Positions 42,644 to 53,092 of a stretch of DNA of 64,000 bases are shown here, piece after piece. The notes under the pieces are model-generated. The model searched no databases, was not told the origin of the DNA, and saw nothing but the letters and a program-made list of their open reading frames with translations. The stretch comes from Pseudomonas protegens (GTDB lineage: Bacteria > Pseudomonadota > Gammaproteobacteria > Pseudomonadales > Pseudomonadaceae). The translations under genes were made by a program, and so were the position numbers. Every line of letters begins with the position of its first letter. The first letter of the stretch is position 1. The stretch spans positions 4,930,501-4,994,500 of the forward strand of contig NZ_CP031396.1 of the NCBI RefSeq assembly GCF_003363755.1. Reading direction: 5' to 3'.

Positions 42644-43414
42644 TCAAGCCTTTTGGTGAGGTTGCAGGTCAATGAGGGCGCCGTGGGCCAGCAGCAGCCC
42701 CAGGCACTGGCCCAGGTCGAAGTCGGCCTGGGCGTCCAGGGCATAAGCGGCGGCGATTTCCAGCGGCCAGTGGTGGCGCAGGCTGTCGATGAAGGTAGCG
42801 CTGCCGGCGTCCAGTGCGATCACCCGCACCTCCAGGGCATCGCGCAGCACCAGGGCGTGCTGGCTCTGGTGCAAGTCGAACGCCGGCCAGGCAGCGTCGC
42901 TCTGGTGAGCGGCCCACAGGCTGACGACGGCGAACGCCGAGTGCAGGGTGCGCAGTGACGGATGCAACTGCAGGCAGAGCTGGCCGAGGCGATCGGGCTG
43001 GTTCATTGCCGCCAGCAGTTGGGCCGGTTGCAGAGGCTCGGCGTCGGCGGCGTGATAAGCCTCGACCCGCAGCCGTTCCAAGCGCGCCATATCGGCCAGA
43101 TAGGGCAGGGTCGCTGCCGGAGCGAAACCCTGGATGAAGTCCGCCAGGTCCTGGCCGTAGTCGTTGATCACCGGGCTGTATGGAGGGTAATCCTGCACAT
43201 ACAGACGGGCCATGGCGTTGAAGAATGTCTGCCCCACCAGTTGCGCCAGCACTGGGTAGGCCTCCGCCAGAGCGTTGATCAGCGAGCCTTGCACGTTGTT
43301 GCGATAGACCGCGAAGCGACTGGCCGGATCGGCGCCGTTGCTGCTGCAAAGCCCCTCCGGGCAGATGGATTCGGCGCTCAGTAGCGCCTGGGCAAAGAGG
43401 GCGTGGTCGCTCAT
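42644..43414 (-). CDS. DUF2063 (BufC-like) partner of the DUF692 enzyme
   Basis: 256 aa. It contains the family block RFAVYRNNVQGSLINALAEAYPVLAQLVG near the N-terminus (~33-61), then a helical region with YPPYSPVINDYG. Members of DUF2063 accompany DUF692 (MNIO) enzymes; in the bufferin system BufC presents the precursor to BufB. The start overlaps the bufB stop by four bases, so translation is coupled. The old label 'putative DNA-binding domain' is probably misleading. Confidence 0.88.
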   Translation of the reverse strand: MSDHALFAQALLSAESICPEGLCSSNGADPASRFAVYRNNVQGSLINALAEAYPVLAQLVGQTFFNAMARLYVQDYPPYSPVINDYGQDLADFIQGFAPAATLPYLADMARLERLRVEAYHAADAEPLQPAQLLAAMNQPDRLGQLCLQLHPSLRTLHSAFAVVSLWAAHQSDAAWPAFDLHQSQHALVLRDALEVRVIALDAGSATFIDSLRHHWPLEIAAAYALDAQADFDLGQCLGLLLAHGALIDLQPHQKA

Positions 43415-44304
43415 GGCTGCACCCGCGCCTGGTGTAACAGCGCCTGGGCCTGAGCGGCCTCCCCCAGCAGCGTGGTCAGGCTCGGCACCTGATTGTCCCG
43501 TTCGATCAGGGTGGCCATGGGGCCGATTCGCCCCAGCACCTGTTGGTACAGGGCCCAGACTTCCCGGTCCACCGGGGCGCCGTGGTCGTCGATTAACAGG
43601 CGATCACCGAGGTTGTCCTGGTCTTCGGCGAACCCGGCCAGATGGATCTCGCCCACGGCCTGCAGCGGCAGTGCCTGCAGATAGGCCAGGGGATCGCGCT
43701 GGTGGTTGATGCAGGAAACGTAGAGGTTGTTGACGTCCAGCAGCAGGCCGCAACCGCTGCGCTGGATCACTTCGCGAATGAAGTCCGTCTCGTCCAGGGT
43801 CGAGCGTTGGAACTGCAGGTAGGTAGCGGGGTTTTCCAGCAGCATGGTTCGCCCCAGATGATTCTGCAGTTGGTCGATGTGGTCGCAGACCCGCTGCAGG
43901 GTCGGCACATCGTAGGCCAGGGGCAGCAGGTCGTTGAGAAACACCGGGCCGTGGCTCGACCAGGCCAGGTGTTCGGAAAAGGACTGGGGTTGATAGCGCT
44001 CGATCAACACCGCCAGGCGCCGCAGATGCTCGCTGTCCAGGGGGCCTTCGCCGCCAATGGACAGACCGACACCGTGCAGCGACAGGGGATACTCCTGGCG
44101 AATCAGGCCCAGGTAATGATGGAAGGGCCCGCCCGCCACCATGTAGTTCTCGGCATGCACCTCGAAAAAGCCAATGTCGGGACGCTGTTCGAGGACGTCC
44201 TTGAAGTGTTGGCTCTTGAGCCCCAGGCCTGCACAGGGCGGCAGGCTCGGGGTGGACGCCTGAATGTCGTGGCGGGGACGTGGGATCAAGGCGGTGTTCA
44301 TCAT
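43411..44304 (-). CDS. DUF692 multinuclear iron oxidase (BufB/MNIO-like RiPP-modifying enzyme)
   Basis: About 297 aa. The TIM-barrel signature is present: GLGLKSQHFKDVLEQRPDIGFFEVHAENYM at the start, SLHGVGLSIGG with the metal His, then ENPATYLQF, LLDVNNLYVSC and GEIHLAGF. MNIO enzymes use two or three irons to modify Cys, for instance to thiooxazole in bufferins. The start is ATG at 44304 (44301 possible; the ORF opens with GTG at 44310). It follows the small Cys-containing gene by 22 bp and overlaps DUF2063. Confidence 0.92.
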   Translation of the reverse strand: MMNTALIPRPRHDIQASTPSLPPCAGLGLKSQHFKDVLEQRPDIGFFEVHAENYMVAGGPFHHYLGLIRQEYPLSLHGVGLSIGGEGPLDSEHLRRLAVLIERYQPQSFSEHLAWSSHGPVFLNDLLPLAYDVPTLQRVCDHIDQLQNHLGRTMLLENPATYLQFQRSTLDETDFIREVIQRSGCGLLLDVNNLYVSCINHQRDPLAYLQALPLQAVGEIHLAGFAEDQDNLGDRLLIDDHGAPVDREVWALYQQVLGRIGPMATLIERDNQVPSLTTLLGEAAQAQALLHQARVQP

Positions 44305-44326
44305 CGACACTCAGGCTGGCGCAGGA

Positions 44327-44629
44327 TCAGGACTTGGCTTTGAAGGCTTCGAGCTGGCCGAAACCGGTGGGCGAGGTGCTGCTGGCGGTTTTTTCGCAAG
44401 TGCCCTTGGGCACCAGTTTCCAGGCGTTGGCCTGGTCGTTGACCTTGGAGGTGCCGGCGCAGCTGGTGCCGGCGCCCGCGGCGCAGTCGTTCTTGCCCTT
44501 CATGGCCACGCCGAAGCATTTCTCCATGTCGTCGGCGGCGTGGGCGGTGGTGGAGACGGCAGCGATGCTCAGGGCGGAGCCCAGGGCCAGGACCAGGGCG
44601 GTGGCGGACAGGGTGCGAGTGGTGCTCAT
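44327..44629 (-). CDS. DUF2282 Cys-rich precursor (BufA1-like)
   Basis: 100 aa with a cleavable signal peptide (...STTAHA-ADDMEKC). Four Cys at 38, 49, 57 and 78 are spaced as in the DUF2282 family (EKCFGVAMKGKNDC, TSCAGT, KGTC). In Caulobacter, BufA precursors receive a Cys modification from the DUF692 enzyme and bind copper in the periplasm. Here it is followed by bufB- and bufC-like genes, so the same role is inferred. The ribosome site is TGGAGAAACATC. Confidence 0.9.
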   Translation of the reverse strand: MSTTRTLSATALVLALGSALSIAAVSTTAHAADDMEKCFGVAMKGKNDCAAGAGTSCAGTSKVNDQANAWKLVPKGTCEKTASSTSPTGFGQLEAFKAKS

Positions 44630-44704
44630 GATGTTTCTCCAGATCGGTTGGGTAAGGAAGCATTTGTGCTTGCTTACCCCTCTAGAGAAGGCTCATTGGC
44701 ATTT

Positions 44705-44710
44705 GTTACA
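44705..44710 (-). promoter_or_regulatory. Candidate ECF-type -35 element upstream of bufA1-like gene
   Basis: TGTAAC on the minus strand, 76 bases from the start codon, resembles the -35 box of many ECF sigma promoters; a matching -10 about 16 bases on is poor. Bufferin operons in Caulobacter are controlled by an ECF sigma factor (SigF). Only suggestive. Confidence 0.3.
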
Positions 44711-44737
44711 GCCCGGGACAGTTTTTTCTCCCGGAAT

Positions 44738-44766
44738 AAAAAAACGGCCCCGAAGGGCCGTTTTTT
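44738..44766 (-). terminator. Terminator of the liv operon
   Basis: The ACGGCCC / GGGCCGT stem with a CGAA loop between A and T runs lies just past the livF stop; the bufferin promoter lies next to it. Confidence 0.88.
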
Positions 44767-44779
44767 GTGACGCAGGTGT

Positions 44780-45481
<702 letters not shown>

Positions 45482-46249
45482 TTACGCTTCCCCCAGGTAG
45501 GCTTTGATCACTTCGGGATTGTCGCGGATCTGTTCCGGCGTGCCGTCGGCCAGGGGCGTGCCCTGGTTGATCACCACGATGTGGTCGGAAATGCTCATGA
45601 CCAGCTTCATGTCGTGCTCGATCAGCAGCACGGTGACGTTGTGCTCCTCACGCAACACGCTGATCAGCGCCTTGAGGTCCTCGGTTTCCTTGGGGTTGAG
45701 GCCGGCGGCCGGCTCGTCGAGCATGAGGATCCGCGGGCGGGTCATCATGCAGCGGGCGATTTCCAGGCGCCGTTGCTGACCGTAGGCCAGGGTGCCGGCG
45801 GGACGGTTGGCAAACTCCCGCAGGTTGACCTTGTCCAGCCAGTAGCCGGCGTACTCCATGGCTTCGCGTTCGCTCTTGCGGAACGCCGGGGTCTTGAACA
45901 GACCGGCCAGGAAGTTGGTGTTCAGGTGACGGTGCTGGGCGATCAACAGGTTCTCGACCGCGGTCATGTCCTTGAACAGGCGCACGTTCTGGAAGGTTCG
46001 CACCACACCCTTGCGGGCGATCTGGTGGCCCGGCAGGCCTTCGATCGGCTCACCGTCCAGGAGGATGCTGCCGGCGCTTGGCTGGTAGAAACCGGTCAGG
46101 CAGTTGAACACCGTGGTCTTGCCGGCGCCGTTCGGGCCGATCAGCGCCACCACTTGTTTTTCCTTGACGGTCAGGGCCACGCCGTTGACCGCCAGCAGGC
46201 CGCCGAAGCGCATCGACAGGCCGGTTACTTTGAGGATCTCACGGCTCAT
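45482..46249 (-). CDS. livG: Branched-chain amino-acid ABC transporter ATPase LivG (BraF)
   Basis: 255 aa. Walker A GPNGAGKTT, the LAYGQQRRLEIAR signature and the Walker B LMLDEPAAGLNP identify the LivG-type ATPase, with the characteristic insertion (FKTPAFRKSEREAMEYAGYWLDKV). The ATG overlaps the livM stop by four bases. It pairs with LivF on the LivHM channel. Confidence 0.96.
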   Translation of the reverse strand: MSREILKVTGLSMRFGGLLAVNGVALTVKEKQVVALIGPNGAGKTTVFNCLTGFYQPSAGSILLDGEPIEGLPGHQIARKGVVRTFQNVRLFKDMTAVENLLIAQHRHLNTNFLAGLFKTPAFRKSEREAMEYAGYWLDKVNLREFANRPAGTLAYGQQRRLEIARCMMTRPRILMLDEPAAGLNPKETEDLKALISVLREEHNVTVLLIEHDMKLVMSISDHIVVINQGTPLADGTPEQIRDNPEVIKAYLGEA

Positions 46250-47498
46250 TTGCGCAGCTCCATGTGAGGACGTTGCATGGGCAGCAGACCTTGAGGACGC
46301 CAGATCATCATCAGCACCATCATGGCGCCGAACATCAACATCCGGTATTCGCTGAATTCACGCATCATTTCAGGCAAGAGGATCATCACGATCGCCGCCA
46401 GGATCACACCCAGCTGCGAGCCCATGCCACCCAGCACGACGATGGCGAGGATGATCGCCGACTCGATGAAGGTGAAGGACTCCGGGGTCACCAGGCCTTG
46501 GCGCGCGGCGAAGAAGCTGCCGGCGAAACCGGCGAACGCGGCGCCCAGGGTAAAGGCCGAGAGCTTGATCACGGTGGGGTTCAGGCCCAGCGCGCGGCAG
46601 GCAATCTCGTCTTCACGCAAGGCTTCCCAGGCACGGCCGATGGGCATGCGCAGCAGGCGGTTGATGACGAACAGCGCCGCCAGCGCCAGCAGCAGGGCCA
46701 CCAGGTAGAGGAAGATCACCTTGTTGATCGAGTTGTATTGCAGGCCGAAGAACTCGTGGAAGGTCTGCATGCCTTCTGCTGCCTTGCGCTCGAAAGTCAG
46801 GCCGAAGAAGGTCGGCTTGTCGATGTTGCTGATGCCGTTCGGGCCGCCAGTGAGATCGGTCATGTTGCGTAGCAGCAGACGGATGATCTCGCCAAAGCCC
46901 AGGGTCACGATCGCCAGGTAGTCACCGCGCAGGCGCAGCACCGGGAAGCCCAGCAGGAAGCCGAAGGTGGCCGCCATCATCCCGGCGATCGGCAGGCAGA
47001 TCCAGAAGCTCAGGCCGAAGTAGTGCGAGAGCAGCGCGTAGCTGTAGGCACCGACGGCATAGAACCCCACGTAACCCAGGTCCAGCAGGCCGGCCAGACC
47101 GACGACGATGTTCAGGCCCAGGCCCAGCATCACGTAGATCAGGATCAGCGTGGCGATGTCCACCGCACCGCGGGAGCCAAAGAATGGCCAGACCAGGGCA
47201 ACGACGATCAATGCCAGGATGATCCAGCGCTGGGTGCCCGGCAGGGTCAGGAAGTTGCTGGCCTTGGCCGGAATCAGCGGCATGCTGGGAGAGGACTTCC
47301 AGGCGGCGCTGATCTGGCTATGGAACAGCACCCGCAGGAACATCAGCACCGAGCACACCGCGATGGTGGCCAGGATGGTCGGGCTGGTGTTGTGGACTTC
47401 CAGGTTGATGCCGACGATGGTCAGTTTCAGGCCCAGTACCGGGTAGGCGACGGCCCAGACCAGCAAGGCGCTAAATAGCGCCGATTTAAGATTCCTAG

Positions 47499-47502
<4 letters not shown>
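46246..47502 (-). CDS. livM: Branched-chain amino-acid ABC permease LivM (BraE)
   Basis: A 418-aa inner-membrane permease. The first ~80 residues are the DUF3382 extension found in LivM of proteobacteria; the core (~110-400) carries the permease helices and the EAA-type loop (ALREDEIACRALGLNPTVIKLSAF). It forms the heterodimer with LivH. The start overlaps the livH stop by four bases. Confidence 0.96.
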
Positions 47503-48422
<920 letters not shown>

Positions 48423-48602
48423 TACAACGCTCCTAAAAACCTGATACGCATTTCACTGGTGGAGTCATTTTCCCGCCCAGGCCCCGTGGATCTGCACCCA
48501 CTTCGGGCTGGGTTTTGCCAGCGAACCGCTGATGACGGTTTTGAGATTTTCAGGTGGGCGGGATTCCGGATCACGGAACACAGGCCCATACATTCGTAAA
48601 AC

Positions 48603-48628
48603 AAAGCCCACGGCGAGCCGTGGGCTTT
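48603..48628 (-). terminator. Intra-operon hairpin between braC/livK and livH
   Basis: The AAAGCCCACGG / CCGTGGGCTTT stem has A/T flanks, 24 bases after the binding-protein stop. It probably causes partial termination so that the binding protein exceeds the permeases. Confidence 0.85.
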
Positions 48629-48652
48629 ATTGGCAGTCAGTCAGGGCGCGCC

Positions 48653-49780
48653 TTACTGAGGAGAGACTTCGGTTTTAGGTTTGCCGAAGTGCCACTCGTA
48701 GACCACGAATTTGAAGTCTTTCAAGTCGCCCTTGGCGTCGAAGCTCAAGTCACCGGTCGGGGTCTTGAAGGTTCCGGCGTGGATGGCTTCAGCCACCTTG
48801 GCCGCGTCTTCGCTCTTGGCGTTGGTGATGGCGCCAGCGATCACTTCAACCGCGGAGTAGGAGGGGAATACGAAAGGACCGCTCGGGTCTTCTTTCTTGG
48901 CCTTGAATGCGTCAGCCAGGGCGACGTTGGCCGGGTCCTGGTCGAAGGATTTGGGCAGGGTCACCAGCAGGCCTTCGGACGCGTCCTTGGCGATCTGCGA
49001 GATGGAGTCGTTACCCACGCCTTCCGGACCCATGAACTTGGCCTTCAGGCCCTTTTCCTGGGATTGACGCAGGATCAGGCCCAGCTCCGGGTGGTAGCCG
49101 CCGTAGTAGACGAAGTCGACGTTGGCTTGCTTGAGCTTGGCGATCAGCGAAGAGAAGTCCTTGTCGCCGGCGTTGATGCCTTCGAACACGGCCACCTTGG
49201 TGCCTTTCTTCTCCAGGGTCTGCTTCACGGCGCTGGCGATGCCTTCACCGTACTGCTGTTTGTCGTGGAGTACGGCAACGACTTTTGGCTTCACGTGGTC
49301 GGCGATGTAGTTACCGGCGGCAGGGCCCTGGGCGCTGTCCAGGCCGATGGTGCGGAACACCATTTTGTAACCACGGGCGGTGATGTCCGGGCTGGTGGCT
49401 GCCGGGGTGATCATGATCACGCCTTCATCTTCGTAGATGTCGGAAGCGGGTTGAGTGGAGCTGGAGCACAGGTGGCCGACCACGAACTTGACGCCATCGT
49501 TGACCACTTTGTTGGCCACCGCCACGGCTTGTTTTGGATCACAGGCGTCATCGTATTCAACGGCTTCGAGCTTCTTGCCGTTGACGCCGCCCTTGGCGTT
49601 GATCTGCTCGATGGCCATTTTTGCGCCACTGAACTGCATGTCGCCGTACTGGGCTACCGGGCCGGTCTTGGGGCCGGCGATACCGATCTTGATGGTGTCA
49701 GCTGCGAACGAATGGCTGGCAACACCGGCCAGGACCATAGCGGCAAACAGTTTGGAAATCTGCTTAGTAGCCTTATTCAT
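48653..49780 (-). CDS. braC: Branched-chain amino-acid-binding periplasmic protein (BraC/LivK)
   Basis: 375 aa with a signal peptide ending in SHSFA-ADT. The mature protein opens with IKIGIAGPKTGPVAQYG, the hallmark of LivJ/LivK-type binding proteins, and has two Cys (DDACDPK and GHLCSSS) that form the first-lobe disulfide. It binds Leu, Ile, Val, and often Ala and Thr, and delivers them to LivHM. It is the promoter-proximal gene of the operon, separated by a hairpin from livH. Confidence 0.95.
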   Translation of the reverse strand: MNKATKQISKLFAAMVLAGVASHSFAADTIKIGIAGPKTGPVAQYGDMQFSGAKMAIEQINAKGGVNGKKLEAVEYDDACDPKQAVAVANKVVNDGVKFVVGHLCSSSTQPASDIYEDEGVIMITPAATSPDITARGYKMVFRTIGLDSAQGPAAGNYIADHVKPKVVAVLHDKQQYGEGIASAVKQTLEKKGTKVAVFEGINAGDKDFSSLIAKLKQANVDFVYYGGYHPELGLILRQSQEKGLKAKFMGPEGVGNDSISQIAKDASEGLLVTLPKSFDQDPANVALADAFKAKKEDPSGPFVFPSYSAVEVIAGAITNAKSEDAAKVAEAIHAGTFKTPTGDLSFDAKGDLKDFKFVVYEWHFGKPKTEVSPQ

Positions 49781-50119
49781 AGTGCTCCACTCTTACTGTT
49801 GTAATTTTTATAGTTCCGGCGGCCTTGGTCGCAGAACCGAATCAGATATATCGCGAATATCCGTCGGAAGTGCCCCTGGCAACTGTACCGGTACAGTGTA
49901 GAGCGCCGGTTGTTCGCTTGAAAAGCTGGCGGCTGGGGGCAAAAACGCGGGGTGTCGCTTAATCGAAAGAAAAAGACAGATTTGCGGCGTGGCTCGCGCC
50001 CGGTTCGGCGTCAGTCCCTGGCGCTTCTGAGCTTCTCGATCGGTGATGCATTTGCTTCTGGGTTTTTCTGCCAGAGCACCGACGTTATGATTGCGCCGAT
50101 TTCATTTCTGGACAGTCCC
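49781..50119. other. Divergent region, braC (-) and DUF2288 gene (+)
   Basis: 339 bp. The part nearest braC is AT-rich (TTGTAATTTTTATAG) and must hold the liv promoter; the part near DUF2288 is GC-rich. No convincing gene or repeat is seen. Confidence 0.5.
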
Positions 50120-50425
50120 ATGACTCAAGAACCTAGCACCCTCTATGCCAAGCTGCTTGGTGAGACCGCATCTATCAGCTGGAAGGAACTGGAGCCGTTC
50201 TTTGCCAAGGGTGCCCTATTGTGGGTCGACGCCGACCTGGATCTGATCGAGGCGGCCCAGGCGGTAGCGGAGAATCAGGCACAAAAAGTCGCGGCCTGGC
50301 TGGCCGAAGGGAAGGTTGAAAAGCTGCCTGCGACGCGGGCGTCCGATCTGTTGGAGCGTGATCCGCAGCTGTGGGCCGTGGTGGTCTCGCCCTGGATTCT
50401 GACCCAGGAGAGGGCGCCGCGCTGA
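50120..50425 (+). CDS. DUF2288-family protein
   Basis: 101 aa, soluble and acidic, mostly helical. The family-type core SWKELEPFFAKGALLWVDADLDLIEAAQAVAEN lies at residues ~20-52. I recall it in pseudomonads next to the bra operon, as here. Function unknown. The start is taken at 50120 (MTQEPSTLYAKLL); the longer ORF upstream lacks family similarity. Confidence 0.85.
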   Translation: MTQEPSTLYAKLLGETASISWKELEPFFAKGALLWVDADLDLIEAAQAVAENQAQKVAAWLAEGKVEKLPATRASDLLERDPQLWAVVVSPWILTQERAPR

Positions 50426-50684
50426 AGGTGTGCGCCAATCTGGTGCGCTATTTTGTCGGACAAAAGTGTGTAGCCGAGTAACCGTGAGTCCAGTGATGGC
50501 ATCTTGCCGTGGAGAAAGGCCCCACAGGGATTTCAGCCAGGGTGACGTTCACGGAAGGGGCACAGTTTCAAGTCGGTCCGACGAGCTGCTTAATTGTTTC
50601 GTGGTGTGAACAAATAGACCATTGGCCGGCGAGCGGAACGCCGCCCGGCCGCCCCTACAGGGCAGCAGGTTTTTTCCCTGCTGT

Positions 50685-50707
50685 GTAGGAGCCGGCTCGC
50701 TGGCGAA
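50685..50707 (+). repeat. REP element
   Basis: A single REP unit (GTAGGAGCCGGCTCGCTGGCGAA) immediately before the stop of the tubulin-like gene. A nearby hairpin CAGCAGG / CCTGCTG at ~50664-50683 may terminate that gene. Confidence 0.8.
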
Positions 50708-50714
50708 GCCCTTC

Positions 50715-52895
50715 TTAATAGGCGGTCTTGCCGGTGTGGCTATTGAGGGAGATGACCCGGGTCTTGCCGATGCGGTGACGGTAGATCTCGCGCAGGTACT
50801 TGATGGCCTTCTTCACGCAATCGCGGGACAGGCGGATGTCGTTGATCGAGACGAACTTGTCCTTGTCGTTGATCAGCTCGCGGTACTTCTTCTCGTACAT
50901 CGGCTTGATCGCGTACCAGTTGGTATCGAGGATCTTCGCCGGGTTCTCGAATTCGTTGAGCAGATCGTCGATGCGGTCTTCGTCGAATTGCTCGCTGACG
51001 ATGAAATCCAGCACCGAGTTGTCCAGGGTGTCGTCGAAACGGTACGGATTGCGCGCAAAGCAACGCTTGATAAAGGCCACGATCAGGGTCAGGAAGTCAT
51101 CCGACAGGCACGGGCTCTTGGCGATCAGGGTGGTCAGCGACAGGTTGGCCGAGGCGCCGATCACCAGCGCGTAGCGCTTGAGGGTGGTGTTGGGGAACAG
51201 GCTGTTGAGGTGAGTCTTGAGCCGGTTCAGGTCCATGTAGGACAGCTTGTAGTCCTTGGGCAGGGACACAATCGATACCACCGACGAGCAGTTCTTGAAG
51301 AAGTGCAGGTCGTGCAGCGCCGCGGCGTCATACCCCGAGGCCTTGTACTGCTCCAGAGCCGCACGATAGCGCTTGGACTCGATGGGCAGCAGGCTGATGC
51401 CTTCAATGGCCTGGGTCACCTTGTTGAAATGCGGCAGGTCGATGGAGCGGAAGAACAGGTCGTCGATGTTCAGGCGCTGCGGCTCTTTCTCGAACACCTT
51501 GAACTTGTCGCCGGTGGGCACCGGCTGCTCCGGCACCACGGATTCGGCGTAGGCGATCGCCACCGGGCCGGCCAGGCTCATGAACAGGTCGTTGGCGTCC
51601 AGGCGGATGGTCTCGCCGATGTCGATGCCGGCGCGACGGAAGTAGTTCTGGTCGTAGTCGGTGGTCACTGCCTGGGCAGTGAGGATGTTGAAGATCTGCT
51701 GGGAGATGTACTGGTTGGCGTGCTTCTCCATGGCGTTGACGTCAATGTTCTGGATGTTGCCGTCATCGCTTTCTTCGGCATAGCGCATGATGTCGTTGGA
51801 GATCAGCATCATCGCGTTCCACGGGCGGATCCGCCCCATGACGCTGGCTTCGCTGCTGTCTTCGTTGTCGAAGTTGTAGGAGAAGTCCCACTCTTCCGAA
51901 AGGTATTTGCACAGCAGGCGGCCGGCGTTGATGTGCAGCGCCTCGGACATTTCGCTGCGATGGTCCGAGATGTTCGGCAGTACGCAGATGCCGCTGGTGA
52001 AGATCGGCTCGAAGACGAAGGAGTGCCCGCTCTTGCTGTCGTGCTCGTCCATCGGCTTGGTGTCGAAGGTCTTGTTCATGTACGAGTACTGCTGGGCCAG
52101 GCCGAATTCCGAAGCCATGCCCGAGCCGGTACCGCCACCGGCACTGAAGATCGAGAAGTACAGGCGCGACTGGTTGGCCTTGATCCCGCAGGAATCGATC
52201 AGGTACGAGTGGATCATTTTCCAGTCGGGGCTGGAGAAACGCTGGGTGTCCTTGTTGAGGATGATCTTGGCCAGGTACTGGCCGAGTATCGGCGCGTTAC
52301 CGGCGCCGCCGGCGTGGACTTCCGACAGGTCCATGATCTTCATCTTGCTGTAGTCGCGGATGAAGCCGCTCTTTTCGCCCTTGCGCGAGAAGCGGATGCG
52401 CCCGGCGATGTCCTTGTCCAGGTCACCGAGCATCACCAGGGGCTCCACCAGGAATACCGGTTTGCTGGCCTTGCTCTGGCCCAGGCGCAGGTTCTGGCGG
52501 ATCCACTGGCCGGGGCTGTAGCCGCCTTCGTAGGCCTTGTCTTCGTTATTGAATTCGTTGAGGTAGAACTTGCGGGCGTTGTACACCAGCTCCGCCACAT
52601 CCAGGGCGATGTTGGAGCCGCAGCGGCCCAGGCCGATCAGGCACACCGACGGGAATTCCTGGTCACGGCGATTTTCCTGCTCGTCTTCCAGGTGCGGCGG
52701 GCGCGGGAACACGGAGTCGCGCAGGCCATCGAGGTTGTCGAGGATGCGGTCGGTGTTGGTTTCGGTGAAATACAGGTACTGCTGGGTCGACAGGGGGCGT
52801 GAACTGGACAATGGCTTCGTATCTGAGTGGCTTGATGTGGGGGAGGTCAGCGTCATCTCGGAGACTGCGTTGGCAGGATTGTTTTTAGAAGTCAT
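50715..52895 (-). CDS. FtsZ/tubulin-superfamily GTPase-like protein (Tubulin_2-like), not FtsZ
   Basis: 726 aa. Residues 1-50 are Ser/Thr-rich and probably disordered. The GTPase fold then shows T1 GLGRCGSN (88-95), T3 AGGAGNAPILG (195-205), the tubulin signature loop T4 AGGGTGSGM (252-260), an ISND block (366-369) at the place of FtsZ IPND, and a T7-like RLDANDLFM (431-439) with the acidic residues that activate GTP hydrolysis. The C-terminal ~280 residues look helical and charged. It is much longer than FtsZ (~390 aa), not in a division cluster, and alone. It probably forms GTP-dependent polymers, but this is inference. The longer ORF to 52994 lacks support. Confidence 0.8.
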   Translation of the reverse strand: MTSKNNPANAVSEMTLTSPTSSHSDTKPLSSSRPLSTQQYLYFTETNTDRILDNLDGLRDSVFPRPPHLEDEQENRRDQEFPSVCLIGLGRCGSNIALDVAELVYNARKFYLNEFNNEDKAYEGGYSPGQWIRQNLRLGQSKASKPVFLVEPLVMLGDLDKDIAGRIRFSRKGEKSGFIRDYSKMKIMDLSEVHAGGAGNAPILGQYLAKIILNKDTQRFSSPDWKMIHSYLIDSCGIKANQSRLYFSIFSAGGGTGSGMASEFGLAQQYSYMNKTFDTKPMDEHDSKSGHSFVFEPIFTSGICVLPNISDHRSEMSEALHINAGRLLCKYLSEEWDFSYNFDNEDSSEASVMGRIRPWNAMMLISNDIMRYAEESDDGNIQNIDVNAMEKHANQYISQQIFNILTAQAVTTDYDQNYFRRAGIDIGETIRLDANDLFMSLAGPVAIAYAESVVPEQPVPTGDKFKVFEKEPQRLNIDDLFFRSIDLPHFNKVTQAIEGISLLPIESKRYRAALEQYKASGYDAAALHDLHFFKNCSSVVSIVSLPKDYKLSYMDLNRLKTHLNSLFPNTTLKRYALVIGASANLSLTTLIAKSPCLSDDFLTLIVAFIKRCFARNPYRFDDTLDNSVLDFIVSEQFDEDRIDDLLNEFENPAKILDTNWYAIKPMYEKKYRELINDKDKFVSINDIRLSRDCVKKAIKYLREIYRHRIGKTRVISLNSHTGKTAY

Positions 52896-53092
52896 TGTGC
52901 GCCATATGCCTGGTCTGGTTGGCTCGAGACGAGGTGTCAGCGAACCATCACGGAATGGGACCTCGCCGCTGCGTGGAGCGCGAATTTTGCCCAAGGCGTC
53001 AGGGTATTTACTGAGCGTCGCTCGGGGGAATCCTTTCCTGAATCATGATGAATCGGCCAGTATTCGATGATCTTTAATCAAATGGGGGCAAT

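Noticed and set aside
50715..52895. That the tubulin-like gene is a second ftsZ or a phage TubZ
   Set aside because: Length, divergent loops, C-terminal extension, and lack of division, phage or plasmid genes nearby argue against either.
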